This document shows, in pieces, positions 9,945 through 21,135 of a DNA stretch of 64,000 nucleotides. Both the position numbers and the translations under genes were made by a program. The stretch is from Notamacropus eugenii (Eukaryota > Chordata > Mammalia > Diprotodontia > Macropodidae), in contig NC_092878.1 in assembly GCF_028372415.1 (NCBI RefSeq), positions 70,926,704 through 70,990,703 of the forward strand, in the 5' to 3' direction. Position 1 is the first letter of the stretch. Every line of letters starts with the position of its first letter. Under the pieces are notes generated by a model, which ran no database searches, was not told the DNA's origin, and worked only from the letters and a program-made list of their open reading frames with translations.

Positions 9945-12110
9945 TTTTTAATATTTTCTATTAATTTCAATTTATTTTTAATTTTCAACATTCACTTTCA
10001 CAAGATTTTGAATTCCAGATTTTCTCCCCATCTCTCCCCACCCAACCACCCTTTCCCCCAATCTACCCTTTCTTTGATCAGTCACTCCTTTCCCTTATGC
10101 CTTTCCCCTTGTATTCTCTGACAGGTTAAGCTAGATTTCTATACCCCATTGCCTGTGTATCTTATTTCAACATTTGTTTTTTAAAACTTTGTGTTCCAAA
10201 TTCTCTCCCTTCCTCCTTCCCCACACCTGACCCTCATTGATATCCCAAGCAATTAAATATAGATTGCACATGTATTGCAAAATGTTTCCGTTATAGTCCT
10301 ATTTTGAAATACTAACTATATTTTCCTCCTTCCTATCCTGCCCTTGTTTATTATATTCTCTCCTTTGACCGTATCCATTCTCAAAAGTATTTGCTTATTA
10401 CCCGCTTCCCCAATCTGCCTCTCTTACTATCTCCTTTCTTATCCCTTCAGTTTGCTATAGGATAAGACAGAGTTCCACTTCCAAATGAGTGTGCATGTTA
10501 TTCACTCCTTAAGCCTAATCCAATGAGAGTAAGTTTCAATCATTCCCTCTCACCTTCCCCCTCTTTCTCTCTACTGTAAAAGCTTTTTCTTGCCTCCTTT
10601 ATGTGAGATAATTTACCCCATTCTACCACTCCCTTTCTCCTTCTTCATATTCCAAGTCCTCTGATCCCTTAATGTAGAAGCTGGTAAATCTTGTGTTATC
10701 CTGGTTGTATTTCCACAATACTTGAATTGTTTCTCTCTGGCTGATTGCAATATTTTCTCCATGACCTAGGAACTCTGGAATTTGGCTACAATAATCTTAG
10801 GAGTTTTCATTTTGTGATCTCTTTCAGGATGTGATCTGTGGGTTCTTTCTATTTGTATTTTACCTTCTGGTTGTATAATATCAGTGCAGTTTTCCTTTAT
10901 AATTTCTTAAAGGATGATGTCCAGGGTCTTTTTGTGATCATGGCTTTTAAGTAGTCCAGTAGTCTTTAAATTATCTCCCTTCGATCCATTTTGCAGGTCA
11001 GTTGTTTTTCTAATGAGATAATTCACATTGTCTTCCATTTTTTTTTATTCTTTTGATTCTGTTTCATAATTTCTTGATTTCCTATAGAGTCATTAGCTTC
11101 TATTTGCTCCATTCTATTTTTTAAGGAACTGTTTTCTTCAGTGAAATTTTAGGCCTCTTTTCTATTTGGGCAATTAATTCTGCTTTTCAAGGTATTCTTC
11201 TTCTCATTGGCTTTTTGATCTCTTTTGCCATTTGGTTAGTCTGTTTTTAAGGTGTCATTTTCTTCAGGATTTTGAGCTTCTCCTTTAGCAAGCTGTGGAT
11301 TCATTTTTCATAATTTTCTTGCATCTCTCAATTTTTCCCAATTTTTCCTCTACTTCTCTGACTTGATTTTTCAAATTCTTTTTGAGTTCTCCCATGGCCT
11401 GAAACCAATTTATAGTTTTTATTGGAGATTTTGTATGTGGAAGCTTAGACTTTGTCGTCTTCTTCTAAGTGTATGTTTTGATCTTCCTTGTCACCAAAGT
11501 AATATTCTGTAATCTGACTTTTAGGTTTTTGTTATTTGTTTTCAGATGTTTCCTCATTTTCTCAGCCAATACTTGACTTTTTTACTTTTTGTTGAGGTAA
11601 AGCTCTGCTTGCAGTGTGGAAGGAATATTATACCAAGCTTCAGAGGTTTTGTGTAGCTGTTTACGGAGATACTTCTAAGGACATGAGAATTTTCAGTTTT
11701 TCTAAGGTGCTATGGTCTAAAGAGAAGTGTTTACTCCTCTCCTGGTCTGTGTTCTGGTCAGTGAGTGACCACAAGCACTCTTTTCTGACCTGAAAATGTG
11801 AAGAGGATTCCCTCTCCACTGCTACCACAAGGTCTGCTGTATCAGTGCTCCTCCTTGCCCAGGACTGCAACACACATACAAATATGGGCAAAGGAACAGA
11901 ATTCTGCCTCAGTGCCAGCAAAGAGATCCCTGTAGTCTCCTTCTGGTCATTTGTTTGATTTCCTTACTATCTGTGGGCTGACAACTCTAGAAGCAGCTAG
12001 TGCTACTATCTCCCACTCCTCATGGCCAGTCTCCTGAGGCCAGCTCTGGGTTTGCTGGGGCCTGTCTGTCTCATGATTTGTTTAGAAGTTTTGTTTACTG
12101 CACTAATTCA
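9945..12110 (-). mobile_element. HAL1-like (ORF1-only) L1 relative, antisense
   Basis: Read on the minus strand. It starts with L1-type 5' UTR text (about 12110 to 11600; the stretch containing 'aagcactcttttctgacc' on the plus strand), runs through an ORF1-like coding stretch (about 11600 to 10690; coiled-coil and 'tctcattggctttttgatct' antisense landmarks), then a pyrimidine-rich (plus-strand) 3' UTR ending at 'cacaagattttgaattcc'. No ORF2 lies between ORF1 and the 3' end, as in the HAL1s at 37.8 and 44.9 kb. Many interruptions make it non-coding. It is older than the 37.8 kb copy. Confidence 0.65.
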
Positions 12111-12114
12111 GTAT

Positions 12115-12555
12115 TGGTGGAGCAGTGAATTGGTCTGATTGTTATGGAAAGTAAATTATAATTATGCTTTTAAAAATTAATAGAAAAATCATTCCCTCTT
12201 TCTGAGGATACCAAGGCAGGTATATATCTTAAGAATGTCAAAAATAGAAAAAAAAAAGGTCCTATATACACCAAAATATTCGTTGTGGTAGCAAAGGACT
12301 AAAAAATAAAGTAGATATCTATTGATTTAGAAATGGTTAAGCAAATTATGATTCATGAACACAGTGCTGTATAACTTTCTTCACAAATGTTAAATATGAA
12401 GAAGTCAGAGAGAAGAGGAAAGATATAAAGAGATGTAGAGTGAAGTGAGCAGTACTAGATAAAACAATATATGTCATTATTATGATGGTATAAATAGAAT
12501 AACCTCAAAACTTTGCTAAATGCTGTATAATTAAAATGACCATATTTGACCCTGG
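12115..12555 (+). repeat. L1 3'-end fragment
   Basis: Sense L1 ORF2 C-terminal and 3' UTR landmarks: 'attggtggagcagtgaattg', 'aaatattcgttgtggtagca', 'gtagatatctattgattt', 'tagagtgaagtgagcagtac'. It lies right beside the 5' end of the antisense HAL1. Confidence 0.65.
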
Positions 12556-12790
12556 AGTAGAGTCAAGCCAACAATTCAACAAGTATTTTTAAGCACTTAC
12601 CATATGTCACACACTATGCTAAACCTCAGGAGATACGAAGAAAGATAAAATAATCCCTACCCTCAAGAATCTTATATTTTAAAAGAGGAGACAACATGTA
12701 TATACAAACTGCATGCAAGATAAATTGGATGTTATCTAAGAGGGAAGACATATCCTTGAGGAGGGTTAGGAAAACCCTTTTTATTCCCCA
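12556..12790 (-). repeat. L2 3' end, antisense
   Basis: 'aacaagtatttttaagcact', 'catatgtcacacactatgct', 'ctaccctcaagaatcttata' and 'gagacaacatgtatatacaa' are in antisense L2 order. Confidence 0.7.
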
Positions 12791-12979
12791 GAAGGTTAAG
12801 AAAATTTAGATTGAGGGAATTATGTATGTGAAGTATTAAATATACACTTCTTTTTTTTCTGAACTACTATGTCTTTTTCTCTTTAAAATCTGTATTATAA
12901 GGTAAAGGCTATTAGGTTAAGGAGCAGGAGAAATATTTCAGAAATACAGGAGACATAAAAACATAAGACATCAATGTTT

Positions 12980-13115
12980 TTTTCTTTCTTTTTGGAGTCA
13001 TGTGGGGGTGACTTGTCTGGGGTCACTCAGTAAGTATTTGAGGCCAGACTTGAACTCAGCTCCTCCTGACTCCAAGGGCAGTGCTCTATCCACTGCACCA
13101 CCTAGTTCCCCCTGA
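12980..13115 (-). repeat. tRNA-headed SINE with oligo-T (antisense A-tail)
   Basis: An oligo-T/C lead is followed by 'ggtgacttgtctggggtcac', 'tgaggccagacttgaactca', 'ctcctgactccaagg' and the antisense head 'gtgctctatccactgcacca' plus 'cctagttcccc'. The A-tailed form lacks the tail sequence of the 13.5 kb SINE. Confidence 0.75.
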
Positions 13116-13525
13116 AAACCTATTTTTAAAGAAGTTTTGATGTTGCCATATGTTTTAATCAGAGGAATAATTGAGTTTAAGGCTATACTTAAGGGCTGTT
13201 TTTGATTATCTTAAAAAAAAACAAAACACTTATCTGCTATCCTCTGTACTTCATCATGACATCATTCTGAAAGATTACATCAACCCTGATGTTCACAGCT
13301 CATCGTTAGCCCCTGCCCCTGAGGGTCATCCTTCCTTATAATTGTAAAAAAGGGAGAGGGCAGAGCTTAGACGTCTTCCCAGATCCTTTGTTTAAAAAGG
13401 ATGTCCATGCCTTATGGCTCATGCCTCATGTCTCATCATTTACCCAGCTCCATTCTTCACTTTATCATGTCTCCCAGTCAATTAACCTCCTCCCCACTCT
13501 CTTTTCAACTTTGTTTTATATATGT
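13116..13525. other. Unclassified sequence
   Basis: No recognised repeat or gene. The open frames at 13388-13627 run into the following SINE and are not considered genes. Confidence 0.35.
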
Positions 13526-13527
13526 CT

Positions 13528-13846
13528 TGGGGCAGCTAGTGATGCAGTGGATAGAGCACCAGTGCAGGAGTCAGGAGGACTTGAGTTCAAATCTCACTTC
13601 AGACACTTGATACTCACAGCTGTGTGACCTTGGGCAAGTCACTTAACCCCAATTGCCTCATCCTGGGTCATCTTCAGTCATCCTGATGAATATCTGGTCA
13701 GTGGATTCAGATGGCTCTGGAGGAGAAGTGAGGCTGGTGACCTGCACAGCCCTCCCTCTCTCAAAACAAAGTCAAGTGCAAGTCATGTCATTATTTCTCT
13801 GATGGCATGGTCTTCTTCAGCAACGAAGGACAAGCACACACACATA
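13528..13846 (+). repeat. Full-length tRNA-headed SINE with composite-repeat tail
   Basis: Head: 'ggggcagctagtgatgcagt' with 'gatagagcaccagtgcagga' and 'tgtgaccttgggcaagtcac'. From 'tcctgggtcatcttcagtca' onward it matches the terminal part of composites A and C ('ggctctggaggagaagtgag', 'atttctctgatggcatgg', 'acgaaggacaagcacac'). About 320 bp. This is a tRNA-derived SINE whose 3' part is shared with a longer repeat family. Confidence 0.85.
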
Positions 13847-13847
13847 T

Positions 13848-13978
13848 ACGTCTTACCCCAATAGACTGTGAGGTGTTTGAAGGCAAGGGATGCTTTTTTG
13901 CCTTTCTTTGCACCCCTTGCACTTAGCACAATGCCTGGATATAGTAGTTGCTTAGTAAATGTTTATTGACTGATTGAC
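13848..13978 (+). repeat. L2 3' terminus
   Basis: The canonical L2 end: 'gactgtgaggtgtttgaagg', 'tgcctttctttgcacccctt', 'cttagcacaatgcctgg', 'agtaaatgtttattgactga'. The SINE abuts its 5' side. Confidence 0.8.
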
Positions 13979-13994
13979 ATATGCCTGAAAAATA

Positions 13995-14150
13995 TAGTAA
14001 ACCATGGATCAGGAAACAGTGGTTTCAACACTTTTCAGCTGTATTATCTTAGAAATATCATTTTACTCCTCTCTAAGCTTCTATTAATTCCTCACAAAAA
14101 AATACAAGGGATTAGAAAAGATGCTCTCCTGAGATCACTTGATCCTCTCA
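13995..14150 (+). repeat. MIR3-like SINE, degenerate
   Basis: 'tttcagctgtattatctt' and 'ttactcctctctaagcttct' follow sense MIR order, then 'tacaagggattagaaaagatg' as the tail. Confidence 0.4.
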
Positions 14151-14151
14151 T

Positions 14152-14395
14152 AATATAGGTGGTTGAGGAAAGAGTTGGACTTGGTGACTGGGGAACTGAG
14201 TTCAAACCCTGGCGCTGGCACTTGCTGAGGAGTTGTGTGATCCTGGGCAAATCAATTCATTTCTCTAAGCTTCAGTTTCCTCACCTAGAAAATTATATTT
14301 AAAACTCCTTGCTTCCCAGGGTTATTGTGAGGAAAGTGATCTGGAAACCTTGAAGGGCAACGGAAATAAGGGCTGTAAATCTGCGATTTTATCTG
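14152..14395 (+). repeat. MIR
   Basis: Near full length in sense: 'gaactgagttcaaaccctgg', 'tgtgtgatcctgggcaaatc', 'agcttcagtttcctcacct', 'cagggttattgtgaggaaag', 'ggaaaccttgaagggcaacg'. Confidence 0.75.
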
Positions 14396-15264
14396 CATCA
14401 TTGGCTTCTCCCTTAGAGAGACAAGCCAAAACTACACTCTAATTGCAGACAATCTGACATTGGGCTGAATTCCCAAAGCAAAAAGAATGGTAAAGATGAA
14501 TTGGTTTAATAATGATGCTTCTGGGGCCCCCTCTGAAAAGTGTCCTCTGCTGAGAGTGGCACTGACTCCTTACCTTATGTTTCATTTAAGTTTGGCCATG
14601 CCTTAATTCTGCCTCATTGGCAAGTATTCCCAACCTTTTGGACTCACTGTTGAATTGACATTCTTCAAAAGATCACCCTTAAAAGAAGCAAACTCCATAT
14701 AAGCAAAGGGAAAATAGTTTTGCATTATAAGGCCTAAGACACAATTCAGTTCTGAGAGGTAGCGCCAACTATGGGCTTAGAATTAATGCTCAAAATTAAA
14801 AAAAAATAAAAAGAAACCTGATTCAAATAAATGGTCTGTCCATTTCCTAGCTTAATAATGAATGAATTGAATTCCTAGATAAGTTCATCCAAAGCACAGT
14901 AATCATTTTAGTGGAAAATATAAAATTTGGATAAAAGTCTTCAGCTTTGAAAATATAGTTCATGAAAGGATTTTTTTTCTCTCTCACAGAGAGTTTAATC
15001 ATTTATTTTATCACCACCTCTTTACTTATGAATGTTTTATATGTTTTTAATAGGAAAACATTAATGAGATAATTATTTGAGGGCAAAGAAAACAGACCTT
15101 TTTCATCAGTATGAAACTACAAAACAAGGTAAGGAAACAGTCAGAATAATTTATGTATCTTGGGATTTGGAGTCTGAATTACCTGGATGGTGGCTCAGGT
15201 CAGCTTAGATGAATGCCTCCCTCTCCCCCAAATCTGGGGTCTACTCATCTATAATCAAGTTATA
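14396..15264. other. Repeat-poor, unclassified
   Basis: No repeat, RNA or gene recognised in about 870 bp. A MIR-like 'ttgggatttggagtctgaat' near 15160 is too short to call. Confidence 0.35.
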
Positions 15265-15267
15265 GAT

Positions 15268-15345
15268 GGGCAGCTAGGTGGCATAGGGGATAGAGTCCAG
15301 GGTCTGGAGTCAGGAAAACTTGAATTCAAGTCCTCCTAAATCTCA
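15268..15345 (+). repeat. SINE head fragment
   Basis: 'gggcagctaggtggcatagg' with 'gatagagtccagggtctgga' and 'aacttgaattcaagtcctcc'. It stops after the tRNA-derived promoter part, so it is a truncated copy. Confidence 0.7.
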
Positions 15346-16254
15346 TTCTAGCCATATCATTGTCATGCATTTCTCTGTCACATAGTTTATTGTCTTGAAA
15401 AGCTGTTATTTTGGGAAATTTTAAAAATTTCTTTTTATTACTTGGAACTCAGGGCCATTCCTCCTACAAATTTTGATTACTATTAATCTCACTTGACCAT
15501 AGCTTGTCCCATGGAATGTGAAAATTCACTTAAACACCTTTAGCATTCCTTAGATAAGAAGCCAGAGGAAGAACTCAACTGTCCCTGACTTCTTGGAAAC
15601 ATGTAAATCCTCCTCCTCCACAGTCCATTTATGAATCCTCTAAATGTAGCTTAATCTGTAACCTAAGTCTATCTATAGAGCTTGTTTAATGATGTTTGTT
15701 TCCTTAGGGGACATATGCGATTATGGCTCTGTTTAACTAAGTTTGTTCAACTTTTTTACGACATTGAAGGAGATATGGGAATACAGACCCATCTTCTCTT
15801 TAACTTTTATGGCCTAAGAGGAATATAAAAAGATTTAATACGTCCCTGTCACTCTGACCCAATTTGCCTTTAAGAAGTCTTGTCACAACCCTTATAATTT
15901 TTCAGGTTTTCTCTGAGGCCTGAACCTATACTTGAGCATAATAATAAAACCAGAGTTTTACCTCCATAATTTTTGTATTTGGTAAATATGTATTTGGCAG
16001 CAGTTACTTACCACATGAACTCAGAGAAAAGATATTTCTCCAATGACAACATACTTGTCCTGTACTATTCTGAAGAGTCGTTTACTCAAGTTATCCCCTG
16101 TAACTGAGCGTTACTCCCTCCACTTGAACACTTACTTCACTTTCTGCCGTCAAGATCCAACCCTAACTCCTCTCTCCATAACGCTGCCCTGACAGTACCA
16201 GCAAACCAAATCTTTTTTCCCCTTTTTTTAAAACTCGAACTTTATTTGTACTCA
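15346..16254. other. Unclassified sequence
   Basis: No repeat recognised with confidence. The stretch 15560-15970 ends with a polyadenylation-like 'taataaaaccagag' and could be an old LTR, but nothing else supports that. Confidence 0.3.
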
Positions 16255-16255
16255 T

Positions 16256-16500
16256 TCTATAATCATAGATGATAAATCATAGCTATACAACCTGAAGGGT
16301 TAGTGAAGATTCTCTAGTGCAACTTCCTCTTGTTATAGATTAAAAAACAAAACAAAACAAAACAAAAAACAGCAATCAAAAAAAAAGGAAACTAAGGCTA
16401 AAAAAACTTCAGTAATAATCACATTCATACAGGTAATAAAGAACAGAAATGAGAACTGAATTCAGTTCTTTTGACTCCAAATGCTATGGTCTTTCCACCA
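16256..16500 (-). repeat. MIR3-like SINE, antisense
   Basis: 'tataatcatagatgataaat', 'agattctctagtgcaacttc', 'ggaaactaaggcta', 'tgagaactgaattcagttct' and 'actccaaatgctatggtctt' are in antisense order. A CAAAA-rich insertion sits in the middle. Confidence 0.65.
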
Positions 16501-16517
16501 TTATTATTAAATTATAT

Positions 16518-16650
16518 AAGGCCAGTTAGGTGGTGCTGTGGATAGGGCATCGCTCCTGAAATCAGGAGAAACCAAGTTCAAACCTGGCCTCAGATTACTA
16601 ACTTATTCACTGTGTGATCCTGGCCAGGTCACTTAACCCAATTGCCTCAA
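16518..16650 (+). repeat. tRNA-headed SINE, A-tailed type
   Basis: 'aggccagttaggtggtgctg', 'agttcaaacctggcctcaga', 'ctgtgtgatcctggccaggt', 'cacttaacccaattgcctca'. The tail has become the adjoining microsatellite instead of the composite tail seen at 13.5 kb. Confidence 0.8.
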
Positions 16651-16651
16651 A

Positions 16652-16652
16652 A

Positions 16653-16701
<49 letters not shown>

Positions 16702-16790
16702 TATATTATATTATATTATATTATATTATATTATATTATATTATATTATATTATATTATATTATATTATATTATATTATATTATATTATG
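16652..16790. repeat. (GA)n then (ATATT)n compound microsatellite
   Basis: About 22 GA units (one interruption) to 16697, then about 18 ATATT/TTATA pentamers to 16790. It starts exactly at the A-rich end of the SINE. Confidence 0.95.
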
Positions 16791-16811
16791 TGGAATAAGT
16801 ATAAATAGCAG

Positions 16812-16905
16812 TACTTGATGTCAGAAAAATCTGAATTAAATTCCACTCTCTGACACTTAGTGTTTGTATGACCTCTGGGAAGTAACTTAACTTCTCAGTG
16901 GTCTA
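16812..16905 (+). repeat. MIR/SINE fragment
   Basis: 'cttgatgtcagaaaaatctg', 'attccactctctgacactta' and 'aagtaacttaacttctcagt' follow the sense tRNA-head order; the 3' part is missing. Confidence 0.55.
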
Positions 16906-17159
16906 AGCAACTTTGCTGTTTCACCCTACACAGCTGCTCAGTTCTTCTGCACTGTCTGAGACTACCTCTATTTTTACCCTAGTCATTTTCTACCATATTT
17001 ATCCATTTTCCAATTCTTCTGAAAACTGCTTTAAAAAAATCAACATTAACTTTGTCACTGTAATGCTTATTTCAATGGACTAATCTACTGTTCCACTCAC
17101 AATCTTTGTAATTAACCAGTAGAAAACTCTCTTCTCTAACCAACAACCTCTCTGATGTG

Positions 17160-17300
17160 TTGTCTCCCCAATTAGAATATGGATTTCTTTAGGATATGGA
17201 GTGCCATGATTTTATATTTGTATCTAGGACTTAGCATAGTGCTTGACACATAATAAAACCTCAAAAACACTCCATTTATTCATTTATACATTCATTTTAC
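17160..17300 (+). repeat. L2 3' terminus
   Basis: 'ttagaatatggatttcttta', 'gtatctaggacttagcatag', 'tgcttgacacataataaaac' are L2 end landmarks. Upstream 16906-17160 may be more L2 but is too diverged to call. Confidence 0.55.
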
Positions 17301-17327
17301 TTCTCTAAGAATATATTACAGAATGGG

Positions 17328-17720
17328 AACCACAGAATCACAAAATTAGAAAGGAATTCAAGTAGTAGCCTAGTCTAAACCATTAGACTCCCTTCCATGT
17401 CCTATCTGAAAAAGTAGCTATCCAGACTTTGTTTGAAGACCTCTAGTGAGGAGAAAACCACTGTCCCCTGAAGAAGTCCAATCTGCTTTCAGATAGTTCT
17501 TATTGTTATTTTTTATGTGAAGACTAAATCTAGGTCTTTTAAAATCCATTCATTATTCCTACTTCTGCCCTCTGGGGTGCAAAAGAACAAATATAATCCA
17601 TCATCCTTATGACAGCTTTACAAATATTTAAGGCTAGTCGTCATACTCCTCTATCCCTCTCTTCTCTTCTATAGGCAAAAAATTCTACCAGATATAGAAT
17701 TACTTATAGAAGAAAAAAAA
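17328..17720 (-). repeat. CR1/L3 LINE 3' end, antisense
   Basis: The order matches the antisense end of CR1/L3: 'cagaatcacaaaattagaaa', 'gtttgaagacctctagtgag', 'ctttcagatagttcttattg', 'acttctgccctctggggtgc', 'atgacagctttacaaatatt', 'cttctcttctataggc'. The element itself is on the minus strand. Confidence 0.75.
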
Positions 17721-18722
17721 GGTTCTTCTATCTATAATTGGGCCCCGGTCAATGTAGTTTCAAGTCTTTGATCATGGGCAATCTTCCTCATGCAACTCAT
17801 GAAAAGACTTTGTGAGTCTGCCTCCAGAAATTCATGATTATGTGTAATGAAGGGTCTTTCCTTTCATTTCAGAAAACGCACAGGCATTCTGTGACTTTAC
17901 TATACATTTATTGGACAATTTAGCTGGCTACTGAATCAGAAATGAGGGTATATACAAAAGAATCCACTGGAAGACCTCAACAATTGTCTTTAATTAATGA
18001 CTTTTTAGGAGGGTAAAGTGATGTTGGCCTCCAGAAAGAGGAGAGGTTTCAGGTCTCTCTCATTCAATTACCAGGAGATTTTGAATGCATCATAGTAGTG
18101 TCTTTCTGGGGTTTTTTATTTTTTTCTTTAACTGTTAGGTGAATGGCTGTATGAGAAGGAATAGGCTGAGCTTCTAAATGTTGGAAGACCCACTAGATAT
18201 CCCAGAAAGAGAATCCATGGCATAATTTCTTTTTGCATAAAGTTGCATAATTTTCAACCTGGTAGCCAAGACATGGGTCACATGGTTGAGGGGGTACTCA
18301 GCTATACTACTTCCAGGAGTCAACTTGGTAGAGAAATGTTTTGTGATAAACACTTTAAGCTTGAGACCAATGTCTCTAGGTAATGAGGTATAAGGTGGAG
18401 AATAAATCCTGCTGGGAAAGTGGGATTGGGTGCACTTCTGCCCTTGCAATGTTCTCTCAGTAAATATCCCTTTGCAAAAGCTAATTGATCATAATTGGCT
18501 ATGAATGTGATCAGGGACATATCAACTGGTCAAAAGTGTATTCAAGTATTAATAATTTCTGGGAAAATGCTGAAGATATAGCTTGCTAATTGATATTGGG
18601 GAAATACAATAGATGAGTATTCATGAGGGAAAGACAATGAATATAATTCAGGGATATGGATGACGATGGATACTCAGATGGAGATGCTCTATAGGTAGTT
18701 GGAAGTAAAGATCTAGAGAACA
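17721..18722. other. Unclassified, about 1 kb
   Basis: No known repeat or gene is identified. A minus-strand open frame (18174-18449) has no motif. The segment 18150-18540 is slightly GC-richer and could be a repeat fossil. Confidence 0.3.
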
Positions 18723-18723
18723 A

Positions 18724-18975
18724 GAGAAGGGTAATAAGCTTTGATGTAGCATTTACTATGTGCCAGGCACTGAGACAAGTGCTCTTACAAGGGCTTTATC
18801 TCATTTATCACACAACACTCTGAAGTAGGTGCTATTATGTCCACTTTACAGAAATTGAGGCAGACAGCAATTAAGCAACTTGCTCAGGGTCCCACAGCTA
18901 CTAAATATCTAAGGCCAGATTTGAATTCATAACTTTCTGGTTTCAGACCCCATACCTTTTCCACTCTACCACAAG
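18724..18975 (-). repeat. MIR/CORE-type SINE, antisense, full length
   Basis: 'actatgtgccaggcactgag', 'gctttatctcatttatcaca', 'gtaggtgctattatgtccac', 'acttgctcagggtcccacag', 'gccagatttgaattcataac', then the head at 'ttttccactctaccac'. Confidence 0.8.
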
Positions 18976-19572
18976 TTCCTGAAGATGTAAATGTTAGAGG
19001 AATCAGCGAACAGTCAATAAATGAAAGGATAAGCATGGAGTTCACTGAGGAAATGTTTGATACTTTTATGGACCTATGATATCAACCTTGAGGGTGCTCT
19101 CTCCAAAAATGTCAGTTTCAATCCACCCATTCTCACTTCCTTTCAGAGTAGCTTCCATCTATGACAACCTGTAGCACCAACAAAATTCTTAAAGAAACTG
19201 GTTTGTTATATAACTAAAGATACTACACAAAGAACTAGAAAAATTCTTTAGAATATTAAAAGAAGCCAAAAGTAAAGTGTGGACAGTTTTATTGTATGTA
19301 AAGGTTTCCTTGTCAATTCATCTTTATTAAAATGTTGGATCTTTGGTGATTTTGAGTTCAATCTATATTAATTCTTTGAATAAAGTAATATGTCGACAAA
19401 TCTGGTTTGTTAAATTACAAAGTTTCCTTTATTGCTGATTACCTTGTTAAGACAAAAATAACGAAACCTTACTCCTTTTATCTAACTTATAACAAAATCT
19501 TGCTAGCTTAAAACTTAATATGGAACTGGAAGAGAACTATATAGAGGCACAATACTAAAATGGACAGGATAT
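18976..19572. other. Unclassified AT-rich sequence
   Basis: Nothing recognisable; no open frame of note. Confidence 0.35.
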
Positions 19573-19707
19573 TGAAGTGATAGAACAACTAAATGAACTT
19601 TAAGGTTCCTCATAGCTTTAATTCCTAAGGTCATTTTGTTCATTTGTTGCATGGTCTGGATTTATTATAAATTCAATTTCTATTTTCATAGGTCAGTTTA
19701 TAGAAAT
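19573..19707 (-). repeat. Inverted duplication, left arm
   Basis: It matches the reverse complement of 20869-21005 at roughly 90% over about 135 bp by eye. Shared text includes 'gaactttaaggttcctcata', 'taattcctaaggtcattttg' and 'ttcatttgttgca'. The right arm overlaps a MIR3 copy, so the left arm is probably the derived copy. Confidence 0.85.
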
Positions 19708-20868
19708 AGATAACTCAAGGAAAAAAATTGTGACCATAGAAAAACCTCATATGTCTACTATCACTAAAGATTTCTATATCAGGACTCTGGATTCACTCTC
19801 CCAGAGAAAGGCAGGTATATTTCACCTACTGTTAGCCACAAGTGATTAACATAACAGTTTCTTTTTAACAAATGAACATCAATTTGTTTTTACAAAATGA
19901 CTGAAGATATAGCAAAGACAGAATTGTAAACACTTCCCTTCAAAAGATATGTGAAATTACACTTTCCCTTATGCCACCTTGGTCTCCAGGGAGCATGACC
20001 TCAGATACAAAACAGTTTTATACATGGTGTTCCCTTCACACCAAGTTCACTTCCAAATATGTTATTTTCAGTCGATGAGTAGGTCTGTATTTCTGCTACT
20101 CCTGGGCTGGATCAAGCAGGTCAGGAGTTTTGCTCTTTACCATCTGGATTTCAACAAATCCAGCTCCTGGACTTCTGGTGGCTCACTGTCGCAGTCTTCT
20201 GAAGCTCACAAAGTCCAGATCATATCCAATCTCATTCATTTAAAACAGGAAAGAATATATACAAAAAAGCAAAGAATAGAGGCCTGCATTCATAAGCTAT
20301 GCGTTGACTTTGGATAAAGGTTCTAGGCTTTTTTCCATCCAGAAGTTTACAGCAAAGGCTTTTTTGGAAGAAAGAATAAGAGCCAGATAATCATTTTGGT
20401 TGGTTAGTTTCTTTCAATTGCTCCTCTCTTGTCCCCAGTTTTGGCTCCACAAAAAATCAAAGAGTCCTTCCCTTACTCATGTCATAAGAGAACTTGAAAT
20501 AATAATGTCTATACTTGTTCCAAAGTCCATACATGGATTGTATCAACTGAACACACTGTATATGTTCATAAAGACTGAGCTCATTGGTCAGTCCTACTCT
20601 TTATCCTTCATGAAAATTTATTTTAAGAAATCATTTTCCATTTTTCCTCTATGACTATTTGTTTGAAGTTGGGTCAAAAAAAAATGCTCTAGAAATTCAT
20701 CTCCAGGTTGACTGGAGTGATCTCATATGCTCACCCTTTCTAAATGTTTTAACTTTGATTGCTTTAATAGAATATTGTTTTAGAGGAATTACAACGAAAA
20801 ACAGAAAATGAAGCTAGGAACACAATATATAACATAAAATCCAGCAATGTCATTGTTAGAGATTTCTA
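19708..20868. other. Spacer between the inverted arms; unclassified
   Basis: About 1.16 kb with no repeat I can name. An open frame at 19979-20317 (112 codons, plus strand) shows a leucine-rich run but no recognised domain, and I treat it as chance. Confidence 0.35.
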
Positions 20869-21005
20869 TAAACAGACCTATCAAAACAGCAATTGAATTT
20901 ATAGTAAATCCAGAGTTTGTGCAACAAATGAACAAAATGACCTTAGGAATTAAAGTTATGAGGAACCTTAAAGTTCACTTAGTTGTTCCATCATTTTACA
21001 GATAA
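20869..21005 (+). repeat. Inverted duplication, right arm
   Basis: Partner of 19573-19707. Its last 60-70 bp are part of an antisense MIR3 that continues past the arm to 21125, which marks this as the likely source. Confidence 0.85.
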
Positions 21006-21135
21006 AGTGAAACCCAGAGATGTTTTCTAAGGTCCTGTAATTAGTAAATTGAGATTTGAATTTAGGTCCTTCAAGTCCAATGCTACCACTCCTTCCACTA
21101 TATTCATTTCCTTTCCACTATATTCATTTCCCTTA
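20935..21135 (-). repeat. MIR3-like SINE, antisense, with a 20-bp tandem duplication
   Basis: 'tccatcattttacagataaa', 'gagatttgaatttaggtcct' and 'caatgctaccactccttcca' are antisense MIR landmarks. A 20-bp unit (about 21094-21132, 'ttccactatattcatttcc') is tandemly duplicated at the end. Confidence 0.7.

Noticed and set aside
18150-18540. Possible solitary LTR, also at 4961-5495 and 15560-15970
   Set aside because: Only weak polyadenylation-like or compositional hints; no matching ends or family recognised, so not called as elements.
19573-21005. A 1.4-kb transposon with 135-bp terminal inverted repeats
   Set aside because: The right arm is partly an old MIR3 that extends beyond the arm, and no target-site duplication or transposase-like frame is seen; a local inverted copy explains it better.
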